Positions 1-8,072 of a DNA stretch of 20,354 nt are shown in pieces (positions within the stretch are counted from its first letter, which is position 1; the number at the start of each line of letters is the position of its first letter). The DNA is from a virus: positions 1 through 20,354 of IMG/VR virus record IMGVR_UViG_3300021139_000198; one strand, 5' to 3'. The translations under genes were made by a program, and so were the position numbers. Under the pieces are notes generated by a model. That model was not told where the DNA came from, ran no database searches, and saw only the letters and a program-made list of their open reading frames with translations.

Positions 1-1067
1 GTTGGGGTACATCCGTAAATTGTTCCTGAAGTTGTTCCAGATGGCAATCCATGAGGAGAAGCCGTTGTAACTGTGACCGTTCCACCTGACCAAGTTATGG
101 TTGAAATTTCTACATTAAGACTAAAAGTTTTTTCATCAACAACAATAGCAACAAAATTATTACCGTTGACGTTTGACATCCCAGTTTCGCCAGTAATTTG
201 AACGATTTGACCAGTTGTATATCCATGATTCAAATTAATTGTCACTACGGCAGGATATGCGTTTGTAATTCCAGTTACTAAAAATGTTGAACCTGTTAAA
301 TTAGAAATATCAAATAAACCTGTATAAATGGCGTTTGCTACTTCGTAAGGGTCTCCACCGCCAACTATTATTTCCCAAGCCGTACCAGATGGTTGTCGTA
401 CAGAAATTAAATTTGGTTGAACACCAGAAACTTTTTGAAGTTGAGTTTTCAAAAATGTTGGCATACCTGTGGCAATTGCTTGCCCCGCCTGAATGACTTG
501 TGCTTGATAGCTTTGAATTGTTTGAGCAGTAGCCCCTGGAACTCCCGCAGATTCATTTGTGCAGGTTAGGGTAACTCCCGATGGTATTGAAGTAATGATA
601 GTCGTGACCGTTCCTACTGGAACTGCCCAAGAACCTGCACTATTAGCCAAGCAATAAAGTGCCGCACTTTGACCGCTTGCAGAAACAATACCACCATCCC
701 TAATCGTATATTGATGCGTTCCATCGGAAACAACAAATCCTGCGCTAATTACAAATCCAGGCGTACCAATAAAAGTTACATAAACCGATGTATTACTTCC
801 TATTCCTTGTGGAACGCCGTAAACCGCACCCAATTCGTAAAGAATAAATGGGTTAGCGGTATAGGGAGAAATCGAATTAACCAGGTCAACAAAGGCTTGG
901 TCTTGAATAACTACCGCACCAGTTGCGGTTGATGCCATATCTTCAACAAGTGAACCAGGCAGATTTGCGGTCAATCCTGGAGATAATGCGGTTGCCGCCG
1001 CTATTTCGGCGTTTAATAAATCCGTTGGGCTAGTTGGTACTGCACCTGCCGTTGTTAGTTGTGCCAT
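1..1067 (-). CDS. Baseplate J-like protein, C-terminus beyond window
   Basis: A 355-codon open frame starts at an ATG 3 nt after the preceding stop and runs off the left edge, so the gene is partial. The N-terminal region (about 1-250) has the look of the Mu gp47 / P2 gpJ baseplate wedge family: DLLNAEIAAA, then ...LVEDMASTATGAVV... and YELGAVYGVPQ, then a beta-rich part. From about residue 265 there is a repeat of a short beta module (HGYTTGQIVQITG ... NGNNF ... FSLN), and a second copy begins near 323 (ITWSGGTVTVTTASPHGLPSG). Modules of this kind resemble the FCCH-type beta domain often seen in phage structural proteins. The gene follows the spike and small wedge genes, as expected for a baseplate J component that joins wedge to sheath. 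The family call rests on pattern and position; the module identity is an inference. Confidence 0.75.
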   Translation of the reverse strand, partial: MAQLTTAGAVPTSPTDLLNAEIAAATALSPGLTANLPGSLVEDMASTATGAVVIQDQAFVDLVNSISPYTANPFILYELGAVYGVPQGIGSNTSVYVTFIGTPGFVISAGFVVSDGTHQYTIRDGGIVSASGQSAALYCLANSAGSWAVPVGTVTTIITSIPSGVTLTCTNESAGVPGATAQTIQSYQAQVIQAGQAIATGMPTFLKTQLQKVSGVQPNLISVRQPSGTAWEIIVGGGDPYEVANAIYTGLFDISNLTGSTFLVTGITNAYPAVVTINLNHGYTTGQIVQITGETGMSNVNGNNFVAIVVDEKTFSLNVEISTITWSGGTVTVTTASPHGLPSGTTSGTIYGCTP

Positions 1068-1070
1068 TTT

Positions 1071-1391
1071 TTAACTCACTACCGTAGTTTGGATTGTCGT
1101 TCCATTTTGGAAAACCGCCTTAATATTGTAAGTTGGTTGCGTTGCGTTTTGTTGTCTAAGAATTGTTAAACTTGCAAAATAAGGTGCGAATTGGGATTGT
1201 GTTCTATTTAAGGCAACATCAGGCGCAATTTGGGTCATAACAGAATTTTGCCCTGGTATGCCGTAATTTCCATAAACTGGGCTTTCCCCTTGGGTTAAAC
1301 GCAAAGTTTGAATTAATGTTGCCAACCAAATATAAGACGTTTCGGTAATTTCTACCCAATTGCCGTTTGAATCTTGTCCATAGCTTCTCAT
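1071..1391 (-). CDS. Small baseplate wedge-type protein
   Basis: A 106-aa protein whose ATG overlaps the stop of the spike gene (ATGA), so translation is probably coupled. It lies between the spike and the baseplate J gene. In P2, Mu and Pam3-like phages that place holds the small gp25/gpW-like wedge protein or an equivalent. The sequence shows an aromatic helix-like segment near the N-terminus (ETSYIWLATLIQTLRLTQGE), then GNYGIPG and a C-terminal beta-rich end. This agrees with small wedge proteins but no diagnostic motif is visible. The start is fixed by the overlap; no strong Shine-Dalgarno is needed. Coding is secure, the specific role is positional. Confidence 0.6.
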   Translation of the reverse strand: MRSYGQDSNGNWVEITETSYIWLATLIQTLRLTQGESPVYGNYGIPGQNSVMTQIAPDVALNRTQSQFAPYFASLTILRQQNATQPTYNIKAVFQNGTTIQTTVVS

Positions 1392-2032
1392 GGTGATACT
1401 CCCCCTGAAACACCGCTTCCTGTGGTAACTCCAGTATGTTGATGCGCTAAGAATGGTTTACCGTTTATAGTTAAAGTGCCAGTAATACTTATTCCCGATG
1501 ATGTTATTGAGATTGTATTAGAACCTACCGACAAAGTAAGACTTGTTGAACTAGATACTTGAATACCAGTATTTGTAACCACAATAGAATTATCACCTGC
1601 GGTATCTGCAAGACTTGCCCCATCTGGTGCTTGAATAACTACCGCTTGAGGATTAACCGTTTCCCATGTAAGATTACCAATAGGCACAAAAACCAGAGCA
1701 CCTAAATTACTTGCAGGAGAATTTAAGGGGGCTAAACCTTTGCCCAAACCATTTATTCCACCAAGTCTGGTATCAGCTGAAATACAAATTCCCAAGTCAC
1801 CCACTTGAATAGGTGTACGAATGTATTGACTGCCAATAGTTGCGCAAGTTACTGGAGGAAGTGGAATGTTGGAAGTGCTATAAACTTCAAAGTTGACTGT
1901 GACAATTGCGCCATTAACTTCAACAACTACGCAAGGCAAAACTTTACCAAGGATGCTTAAATTATTCTCAATTTTCTGTTGAGAAAAATCATTCATCGTC
2001 CTTGCAAAAGGGGTTTTTTGTGCTTGACTCAT
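1388..2032 (-). CDS. Baseplate spike protein, gpV/gp5-like
   Basis: A 214-aa protein. I take the ATG at 2032 because it overlaps the stop of the hub gene (ATGA) and gives an ordinary Met-Ser-Gln-Ala start; longer readings upstream use a non-ATG start inside the hub gene. Residues about 30-120 fit an OB-fold domain (VVVEVNGAIVTVNFEVYS, then VGDLGICISAD). The C-terminal part is a repetitive Ser/Thr/Ile beta-prism-like stretch, followed near residues 197-199 by an HQH motif and a Gly-rich tail (HTGVTTGSGVSGG). In P2 gpV and phi92 gp138 an HxH motif at the trimer tip binds iron, so this is probably the membrane-piercing spike. Domain order and position between hub and wedge agree with that role. 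Confidence 0.82.
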   Translation of the reverse strand: MSQAQKTPFARTMNDFSQQKIENNLSILGKVLPCVVVEVNGAIVTVNFEVYSTSNIPLPPVTCATIGSQYIRTPIQVGDLGICISADTRLGGINGLGKGLAPLNSPASNLGALVFVPIGNLTWETVNPQAVVIQAPDGASLADTAGDNSIVVTNTGIQVSSSTSLTLSVGSNTISITSSGISITGTLTINGKPFLAHQHTGVTTGSGVSGGVSP

Positions 2033-3030
2033 AGTTCTTCTAATGTTAATGGCAAGCCAGGAATAACACAATCGACAATTGTTACCCAACTATTGGCATC
2101 AGCTTGCCTACTATTACCCACATGACGAATTTGCGTAATTAAAAAAGTACCGTCAAAAGACACTTGATTACGATATTGAGAAAAACTTGCAACAGTATTA
2201 GTTATGGGCGTTCCAGTTGGGAAAATAATAGTATCCCCAATATTCAAATCTGCCCTCATAACCAATTTGGCTTGAATCGTAGCAACATCAATCCAAGTAA
2301 TATTACCAATTAAATCAGAATAATTGATAACTGCCGAACCAGGAACTGGAACTGTTCCATCAGTTAAAACAAATCCAGTTGCCGTATTTGCTATGCTTGC
2401 ACCTAAATAATCAGGCAATTTCAAAATGTCTTTGCTTGTTTCATTAATCCATTTACCAAATGATTCAAGATTGGGATAATAACCTGTTACATCTTCGGTA
2501 TAAACCAAATTACCACTCCATTCACCATTAATTGGTACATCTGGATATACGTTTTGCAATGCTTTTTCTACTGCGGGTTGAAGTGGTTCACCCGCTTTCC
2601 AATCCAAAACCAAATTAACTTCAGCATTTGGCATATATGTAGCAGGTGCAATTTGCAAATTAAGAACTATTTGAGTTCCTTGCCAATTAGCAAAAGATTG
2701 CAAAATTGTGCCGTCAATAATTAATCCTGCTTGAAATTGATTGGCAAATGGCAAACCTGCTGACATTCCGACAGAAATTTGTACACTTGCACCATTAAAA
2801 TTAGCTGATTGGTTTATGTCCTGAAATGAAACTCCATAAATTCTGACAGTTCCAATTTGCGCAGGTTGATGATACAAAGTCTGAAATATGTCCAAATCCA
2901 CACGAAGCGCAGAAGTATTATCTAATCCAATAGGCACGATTCCAGGCGTAACCATTGATGAATAAGTGATTGGCGCAAAAACATTTGGGCTTGTTGTTCC
3001 TGCGTTAATAACAATATTGTAAAAACGCAT
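2029..3030 (-). CDS. Baseplate hub protein (gp27/gpD-like by position)
   Basis: A 333-aa beta-rich protein with its ATG directly adjoining the stop of the plug gene and its stop overlapping the spike ATG. The order plug - hub - spike is typical of small contractile baseplates, where the hub trimer holds the spike and caps the tube. Visible segments include LRVDLDIFQTLYHQPAQIGT near 43-62, WKAGEPLQPAVEKALQNVYP around 144-163, and a C-terminal region ending in FDGTFLITQIRHVGNSRQA that resembles the last domain of hub-type proteins, where ligand-like loops precede a final strand. No clear Shine-Dalgarno is visible, so translation is likely coupled to the preceding gene. The hub call is mostly contextual. 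Confidence 0.62.
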   Translation of the reverse strand: MRFYNIVINAGTTSPNVFAPITYSSMVTPGIVPIGLDNTSALRVDLDIFQTLYHQPAQIGTVRIYGVSFQDINQSANFNGASVQISVGMSAGLPFANQFQAGLIIDGTILQSFANWQGTQIVLNLQIAPATYMPNAEVNLVLDWKAGEPLQPAVEKALQNVYPDVPINGEWSGNLVYTEDVTGYYPNLESFGKWINETSKDILKLPDYLGASIANTATGFVLTDGTVPVPGSAVINYSDLIGNITWIDVATIQAKLVMRADLNIGDTIIFPTGTPITNTVASFSQYRNQVSFDGTFLITQIRHVGNSRQADANSWVTIVDCVIPGLPLTLEEL

Positions 3031-3303
3031 TTATGGATTAATCTCAAAATTTCCACTACTCGCCCTGTAAACCAGGGTTGAAGTCTTGAAATAACCAAAC
3101 ACCAAATTAATATCATAATCATCAGGCGATGCAATAATTGGTCTGCTGACAATTAAAGTCCTGAAATTATTATAAATATTAATGTAATACCTTTCGCCAT
3201 AAATATTCCAAGTACAAGTTGCAATATACGTTTGACCATCCAAAGTAGGATTAAATTGAAATGGCTGATTTGGCGATGGGGTAAAAGCAATTTTAGTTGT
3301 CAT
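3031..3303 (-). CDS. Baseplate plug-like protein (Pam3 gp18-like)
   Basis: A 90-aa protein. The ATG at 3303 is preferred because GGAG lies 8 nt upstream and the previous stop ends 1 nt before it; a longer frame to 3348 has only a non-ATG start inside the preceding gene. The sequence follows a familiar small beta pattern: NQPFQFNPTLDGQTYIATCT, then WNIYGERYYINIYNN, RTLIVSRPI and DYDINLVFGYF. Short proteins with the scheme L-D/G-Q-x-Y-x(3)-W-N ... W/Y-x-I-x-I form the plug or cap component in the cyanomyophage Pam3 baseplate and are widespread in compact myoviruses. The neighbour hub gene supports this. Role inferred from pattern, not from a database search. Confidence 0.62.
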   Translation of the reverse strand: MTTKIAFTPSPNQPFQFNPTLDGQTYIATCTWNIYGERYYINIYNNFRTLIVSRPIIASPDDYDINLVFGYFKTSTLVYRASSGNFEINP

Positions 3304-3304
3304 T

Positions 3305-3904
3305 TTAACCACTCCAACTTGCGGTAGAAACTGGATTACCTGCCCCAACTTTAGACAAAAAATTACCCAAAACCTGAAGTGCGCCAGAAACGGTAATTAA
3401 TGGTTGCACAAAGTCCCATTGATACATCAGTTGTACTTGCTTGTCACCTGCGCTACTAACGTCCCTGATGCCTGTTAAAAGGCAATTTGTATAGGTATAT
3501 GCAGGGGTGATAACCGTAAATGTACCGCCTTGGGATATATGAGTTTGAATTTCTGTTTGTAAAGCGGTCAAAATAGCTTGCTTGATTAAATAACCCCCAT
3601 CATTTTGGGCAGGGCAAACCATTAGCATACTAACTTTTAAAGGCATTTGAACAACTGCATTAGCCGCCATTTGCAAGTTAAAAAATGGATATTCCGCTAC
3701 CTGCCAATCTGCTAATGTGCTTCCAGGCAAAGGCTTGTAATGCGCAAAAAACTGTCCTTCCTCAATTCCTGGAATATCAAACATTTCTGTCAAAACTGTA
3801 ATTGGCAATAACCCACCAGGGATAAATTGCGCAATACCATTTTGCAAAATAATTGGTGATATTTCGTATGCGGTTTGAAATGCGGTTTGACCAAAAGAAC
3901 TCAT
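3305..3904 (-). CDS. Baseplate / tail-tip structural protein
   Basis: A 199-aa protein between the tape measure and the plug gene. The ATG has GAGG 6 nt upstream and follows the tape measure stop by 7 nt. It is rich in aromatic and beta-branched residues, with an N-terminal YEISPIILQNGIAQFIPGGL segment that recalls the first domain of tail-tip proteins sitting under the tube, and a middle region WQVAEYPFFNLQMAANAVVQ. It ends in a Gly/Ser-rich tail. The position directly after the tape measure is where the protein that initiates tube assembly, or a LysM-type tube/baseplate adaptor, usually lies. No LysM motif is clear, so only a structural role is claimed. Confidence 0.55.
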   Translation of the reverse strand: MSSFGQTAFQTAYEISPIILQNGIAQFIPGGLLPITVLTEMFDIPGIEEGQFFAHYKPLPGSTLADWQVAEYPFFNLQMAANAVVQMPLKVSMLMVCPAQNDGGYLIKQAILTALQTEIQTHISQGGTFTVITPAYTYTNCLLTGIRDVSSAGDKQVQLMYQWDFVQPLITVSGALQVLGNFLSKVGAGNPVSTASWSG

Positions 3905-3911
3905 TTAATCC

Positions 3912-5576
3912 TCACTTCATTGCATTGGTTGTAATAGTGACATTACCACCAGTTGCATCTTGAACCAAAATTCTTTGAATATCACTTGCGGTAAAGTTGC
4001 TTCTTGAGTTTTCTTGTTTTGTCATAGCTGACATTAAGTTAGAAAGAACCGCAGGATTTTCTAAGTTTAAGTGCTGACCAGGCGCAAATCCAGTTCTAGC
4101 CAAAACACTTTTAATATAGGCTTGAGTATTATTTTCGGAAGATGGCGCATATTTGCTGACGATACCTTCAACGGTATCTAACTTATCACGCCGTTCGTAG
4201 CGTAATAATTGTCTAGCCATTGCCCTTAATCCTTCTTCATTTGAAGAAAATTTTTGAAATTGTGTTGCACTTCCAGGAACTCTTAAATTACCAGGATTCA
4301 TAAACCTTTCAGCTATTGAACCGCCAGTAGGCGAAGTTTTTGCCATTTCCTGTTTAAATCTAGCCATTTCAGGGCTATCTTTTTGACCGCTTGCATAAAG
4401 ACCATGTTCGTACAAGAATTGAGCAAATCTTGTTGACATGGAATAATTCATTGTTTCAGGAGTTAATTTTCCCTTTGCTTTTAATTCTGCATTTCTTTGT
4501 TCAGGCGTTTTAAGCAAATCCTGAATGAAATTGACGGCGTTCATCACCGTAATTCCAAAACTTTTTATGGAATTGTAAAATTCTGCAACATCTTGCTTAA
4601 ATTCAGGCGATGTTAGATATTCGCCAAATTTACCAATATTTTCACCCAAGTTTTCAATCCATTTTTTTACATCTGGACTATCAAGCAAACTTGTTATGAA
4701 TTTTGTTATTCCTTCAGATACCTTTTCAAAAGCAGGTGCAAGGGCAACCAGTTTGTCAATTAGTTTAGTTTCAAGGTCATTACCAGATCGTTTGAGCTGA
4801 ACCCAAAAATTTTGCCATTTACGACTTGTTTCATCATCAACTGATAATGTATCCCTGTCTTGCTTTAATCTTTTAAAAGTCTCTTGTAATTCTTTTTGAC
4901 TAAGAGAAGATAAGCGGCGTAATTCCTCAAGACTAAAAACTTGAGTAAGACCCATTGCTTCGGCATATTGTTTTGTTCTTCCGCCTTGGTTGAACATCCG
5001 AATCGCATTGGTGATTATTGATGGTAATGCTTGCTCGGCATTTTGATTTGCACCAAGCCCTAAACGGCTCAAAATCGGTCTTCTTGATAAGTCTGACTGA
5101 ATGTCTGCTATGTTGCTTAAAACCTGTCCTGGGTTGATATAACGTCCCAAATTGACGTTTGCGGCTCTTAGTCCACCAGTAGAAACACCCAACCCTTGTG
5201 CTTGTCTGCGGTAATCACTTGCGCTTGCGCCTAATGCGCCCAATCCAAAGCCACCGCCAATTGAACCTAGCGTAACCCACCTGGCAAGCGAAACAACGCT
5301 ATTAGCCAAGTTTTGGGCAATATTACTTGTGGATTTCTCGGTTTCTTTTAAATCTTTGTTTGCATCTTTGACTTTTTTGTCAAATTCTTGCAAATTCTTT
5401 AAAGATTTTTCCAGGTGTTTATTTAGCGTTTGTGCGCCACCTGCTGATGCCTGATTGACTTTTTGCCAATCACCAGGCATTTTTTTAAGTGCGGCTTGAT
5501 ATTTCTCAAATGCTTGTTGAAACTTCTTAAAAGATTCGTCTAAAACGTCAATCTGAATAACACTTTTGGTTGCCAT
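3912..5576 (-). CDS. Tape measure protein with lysozyme-like C-terminus
   Basis: 554 aa. Residues 12-95 are a charged, coiled-coil-like helix (KKFQQAFEKYQAALKKM, LKNLQEFDKKVKDANKDLKE). A hydrophobic Gly-rich segment follows at about 92-118, then a long helical region to about 415. Together these are usual for a tape measure, which sets tail length and reaches the host membrane. The C-terminal part (about 424-525) differs: MNPGNLR, FQKFSSNEEGLRAMARQLLRY, IVSKYAPSSENNTQAYIKSV and a final helix. This NPGNxR ... YAPxxEN/T pattern is shared with virion peptidoglycan-associated modules annotated as lytic enzymes or P5-like structural domains, suggesting local cell-wall digestion during injection. 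A GAGAG box lies just before the ATG. At this length the tail would be fairly short for a myovirus. Confidence 0.82.
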   Translation of the reverse strand: MATKSVIQIDVLDESFKKFQQAFEKYQAALKKMPGDWQKVNQASAGGAQTLNKHLEKSLKNLQEFDKKVKDANKDLKETEKSTSNIAQNLANSVVSLARWVTLGSIGGGFGLGALGASASDYRRQAQGLGVSTGGLRAANVNLGRYINPGQVLSNIADIQSDLSRRPILSRLGLGANQNAEQALPSIITNAIRMFNQGGRTKQYAEAMGLTQVFSLEELRRLSSLSQKELQETFKRLKQDRDTLSVDDETSRKWQNFWVQLKRSGNDLETKLIDKLVALAPAFEKVSEGITKFITSLLDSPDVKKWIENLGENIGKFGEYLTSPEFKQDVAEFYNSIKSFGITVMNAVNFIQDLLKTPEQRNAELKAKGKLTPETMNYSMSTRFAQFLYEHGLYASGQKDSPEMARFKQEMAKTSPTGGSIAERFMNPGNLRVPGSATQFQKFSSNEEGLRAMARQLLRYERRDKLDTVEGIVSKYAPSSENNTQAYIKSVLARTGFAPGQHLNLENPAVLSNLMSAMTKQENSRSNFTASDIQRILVQDATGGNVTITTNAMK

Positions 5577-5587
5577 TTTTCTCTCTT

Positions 5588-5740
5588 TTAAAAAAGTGAT
5601 CTATTACTGATTGCTTTTATTAAATGACGATTCCTGTATTCATTAGCATCCGTCCATTTGCCGCCGCTTTCCTTGATGAATTCACCAAACCAAGCATTAC
5701 TTAACTTTTCTAAGCAATGATGGATGATTCCTTCGCCTTC
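5588..5740 (-). CDS. Chaperone frameshift extension (T-like), -1 frame
   Basis: An open -1 frame overlaps the chaperone gene and ends 11 nt before the tape measure ATG. It has no ATG and no convincing ribosome site, so it is more likely reached by programmed frameshifting than by its own start. If the slip occurs at the T_GGA_AAG heptamer at 5740-5746 (in the zero frame, one base different from lambda GGGAAAG), the extension is 50 aa (starting EGEGIIHHCLEKLSNAWFGE) and the fusion about 235 aa. The -1 frame is also open back to a perfect U_UUU_UUU heptamer at 5890-5896, so the slip point is uncertain. Coding of the extension is supported by lack of stops and protein-like composition. Confidence 0.55.
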   Translation of the reverse strand, partial: EGEGIIHHCLEKLSNAWFGEFIKESGGKWTDANEYRNRHLIKAISNRSLF

Positions 5741-6294
5741 TTTCCAGTAGTCTCTGGCTTTGTCTGTATCGGCAAGCCATTCTGAAACGCCGTACAGTCC
5801 AAGGACGAAATTTCCCAATTTCGTAACGCTCCTGCCATCTCCAAGAAAGAATTTTTCAAATCCTTCGGAGCAACCTTGGAGATTGCAGTAAAAAAAACCA
5901 AAGATGAAAGAGTTTCGGCTTCTTCATCTTCGTCTAAGATTTCTCTTTTTACCGCTACGTCAAAAGGAATGGTTTCCCAACCTTTTTCTGTACTCATGAT
6001 GACGTTGGTTAATCTGACTATTTCATTAATCAAACCAAACTTAACGCCACCATTTCCATCCCAATTACCCGCCTTTAAAGCCAAAGACTTCAAAGCAGGA
6101 TAAGCAAGTTGGGGGGCAGATAAAGCTAAGTGCGCCTGGTTAATTGAATCAAAGCATTGACTAAATACTTTGCCCAATTCAAGGTAAAACTGCTCAAATA
6201 CAGATCGACTAATTGAAGCGGAATGAATATAAACCAATCCGTTTCGACCAGTCTGAACTTGCATCACTAGGTTCAGATTCCTGTCGATTTTCAC
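5710..6294 (-). CDS. Tail assembly chaperone, zero-frame product
   Basis: 194 aa, located between tube and tape measure, the standard place of the G/T tail assembly chaperone that coats the tape measure before tube polymerisation. The start is GTG, with AAGGA 6 nt upstream. The protein is mainly helical, with a core LAYPALKSLALKAGNWDGNG near residues 64-83, an acidic patch DEDEEAE near 117-123, and a C-terminal tail rich in Lys, Thr and Ser. An open -1 frame overlaps the last part and continues 122 nt past this stop, as in G/GT pairs. Role is by position and by the overlapping frame; no motif is diagnostic. Confidence 0.72.
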   Translation of the reverse strand: MKIDRNLNLVMQVQTGRNGLVYIHSASISRSVFEQFYLELGKVFSQCFDSINQAHLALSAPQLAYPALKSLALKAGNWDGNGGVKFGLINEIVRLTNVIMSTEKGWETIPFDVAVKREILDEDEEAETLSSLVFFTAISKVAPKDLKNSFLEMAGALRNWEISSLDCTAFQNGLPIQTKPETTGKKAKESSIIA

Positions 6295-6306
6295 AATTTA
6301 TCCTTT

Positions 6307-6750
6307 TTAACCGATTGCAAATAAACTTGAGTTGATACTATAAACGCCACGCAAACGAACGATTAAACCCGCTTGTGTACCGTCAAAAGCTACTTCTTGA
6401 ATACTTGATAAAACACAATTGTTTAATTGAAATGAACTCAAAGCAACAGAATCAGGTATTACAGTAACTGACCCCATTGTTGTGTTTGTTTCAATTTGTT
6501 GCTTGTATGCGTTTCCAAGGGCTTGGGTTCTTAACAAGTGCATGGTTACTGTGCCGTAAATGTAAGGCTCTGGGCTTGTAACCGCACCTGTTAAAGTGCC
6601 AATCAGTTGAGAAGTGTCACCATCAAAACCAAGGCTAATCGCTTCTTTTGCAAGGTAAGCAGAAGTTACGTTTAGGTTGGTAAAGTTAGCAAATACTACG
6701 CTTGCAAGTAGTCTATTTAGTGTACCTTGTACGACTTGGGGATTTGACAT
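6307..6750 (-). CDS. Tail tube protein (probable)
   Basis: 147 aa, directly downstream of the sheath gene with AAGGAG before the ATG. Sheath followed by tube is the nearly universal order in contractile tails. The composition fits a compact beta-barrel tube subunit: VVFANFTNLNVTSAYL early, VTSPEPYIYGTVTMHLLRTQ in the middle (the segment where tube proteins show a strand and helix), and a final SIQEVAFDGTQAGLIVRLRG that resembles the closing strands. Tube subunits stack as hexamers inside the sheath and carry DNA. The length is within the usual 110-190 aa range. Assignment is by position and general fold pattern. Confidence 0.75.
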   Translation of the reverse strand: MSNPQVVQGTLNRLLASVVFANFTNLNVTSAYLAKEAISLGFDGDTSQLIGTLTGAVTSPEPYIYGTVTMHLLRTQALGNAYKQQIETNTTMGSVTVIPDSVALSSFQLNNCVLSSIQEVAFDGTQAGLIVRLRGVYSINSSLFAIG

Positions 6751-6760
6751 TTATTGCTCC

Positions 6761-8059
6761 TTAAACTGGAATATTACTTGCAGTCAAGTAAATGGTAATA
6801 GATGTAAATCCTCTGAGTGGCACAAATGTGCAACTTAGACCGTTATAAATACCTGCCGCATAGTTGCTTGGGTTTTCAGTAATATACGTTTGGAATGATA
6901 CTGCATTGACCGTTGCAGGTGACAGTATTAAACCAAATGAAATACCATTATTAACCGTAGCTTGTGCAACTTTTTGCAAGGTATTTATACCTGCTTGGTT
7001 GTAATACAAAGGATTTGTTGGCGTATTGCTACCGTTGATAATTGCGGCTGAAAGGGCAATTGCCACATTGATAGACAACCAATCAACGCAATACCAGTAA
7101 TTAAATGGGTTTAAATCCATGTAGCTACCAGTTTGAATCAAAGTATTGCTAATTTGACCTTGTGCGCCTGTTCCAACCCAATTTACACCTGCCGCACTCA
7201 ACGAAATTTGTTGCGCACTTGTTAGAGTTGAATAAGGAGTTACGCCATATAAGAATGTGTACTCAAGCGGTGAAGCCAAGTTTGTGCTACCAGGGTTGTA
7301 AGCCAAAGTAATCGCAAACATCGCCGCCGCATCAAATTCTGTAACTGGAGCAGTTGGCGTTTGAAGTGTCGCAAATACTGATTTGATACCTGTCCAATTG
7401 GTGTAAGTAGCAGTTGTTGTGGTTACATAAAAATATAACTCAGAAGTTGTACTTACATACAATCTTGCCATTGTTGGCGCAGTTGTTTCTACGTCCCATT
7501 GTGCAGGTAACAAGTAACTGTAAAACTTAACCGTTGGGTTAGCAATATAGGCTTCTAAAGCCGTTACACCCGCCGCAGGTGAACCAGTTCCAAGTTCTAG
7601 TACATAAACCGCATTTCCTGTGCCTTGTGCAAAATAAGTTGTAACTTGTGCAACCAATTCTGAAACATCGGACAAAGTAACTGCACCCTGAACAGTTGAA
7701 CTACCAGGATTAACACTTAAAGCATAAGTAAATGTATTAGCACCAGTTGAAGTAATCTGATAAGTACCGTTGTAACCCGATGGAGTTACTCCAGTAATTA
7801 TTGCAGATACTATTTGACCGTTTGGAATACCATGAGGAGTTGCAGTTGTTGCTGATACTACGTTTGCACTCCAAGTCATAGCGGAAAGAGTAATAGCACC
7901 ACTTAAAATGCTATTTAAACCGCTAACTGAAGTCAATAATTGCGTAGTACCCGAAGCCAGGGTCGTACCACCTTGGCTAACAATTGCCCCTGTTCTTTGC
8001 AAAGTCGATGGCGCACTCGCAACTTGCTGAGTGACCGAAACATTAACAATATTAGGCAT
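6761..8059 (-). CDS. Tail sheath protein, DUF3383-like, with inserted beta module
   Basis: 432 aa with a strong AAGGAGG site 4 nt before the ATG, as expected for an abundant product. The start (MPNIVNVSVTQQVASAPSTL) and the later segments VYVLELGTG, YLLPAQWD, TEFDAAAMFAITLAYNPGST, YMDLNPFNYWYCVDWLSINV and AAGIYNGLSCTFVPLRGFTS follow the DUF3383-type sheath family of compact myoviruses; the sheath contracts to drive the tube through the envelope. Residues about 56-130 look like an insertion: TWSANVVSATTATPHGIPNG ... GYNGTYQITSTGANTFTYAL. The sheath-like sequence resumes with VSELVAQVTTYFAQG. The insert resembles the module in the baseplate J protein and would probably project from the sheath surface. 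Confidence 0.83.
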   Translation of the reverse strand: MPNIVNVSVTQQVASAPSTLQRTGAIVSQGGTTLASGTTQLLTSVSGLNSILSGAITLSAMTWSANVVSATTATPHGIPNGQIVSAIITGVTPSGYNGTYQITSTGANTFTYALSVNPGSSTVQGAVTLSDVSELVAQVTTYFAQGTGNAVYVLELGTGSPAAGVTALEAYIANPTVKFYSYLLPAQWDVETTAPTMARLYVSTTSELYFYVTTTTATYTNWTGIKSVFATLQTPTAPVTEFDAAAMFAITLAYNPGSTNLASPLEYTFLYGVTPYSTLTSAQQISLSAAGVNWVGTGAQGQISNTLIQTGSYMDLNPFNYWYCVDWLSINVAIALSAAIINGSNTPTNPLYYNQAGINTLQKVAQATVNNGISFGLILSPATVNAVSFQTYITENPSNYAAGIYNGLSCTFVPLRGFTSITIYLTASNIPV

Positions 8060-8072
8060 GATGCCTCCTTAA

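Noticed and set aside
669-932. Plus-strand open frame of 87 codons
   Set aside because: Lies antisense within the baseplate J frame, which is open across the whole region and has family-like sequence. Composition is not protein-like.
5876-6103. Plus-strand frame of 75 codons opposite the chaperone
   Set aside because: Shadow of the acidic stretch of the chaperone gene; no ribosome site and no neighbours on that strand.
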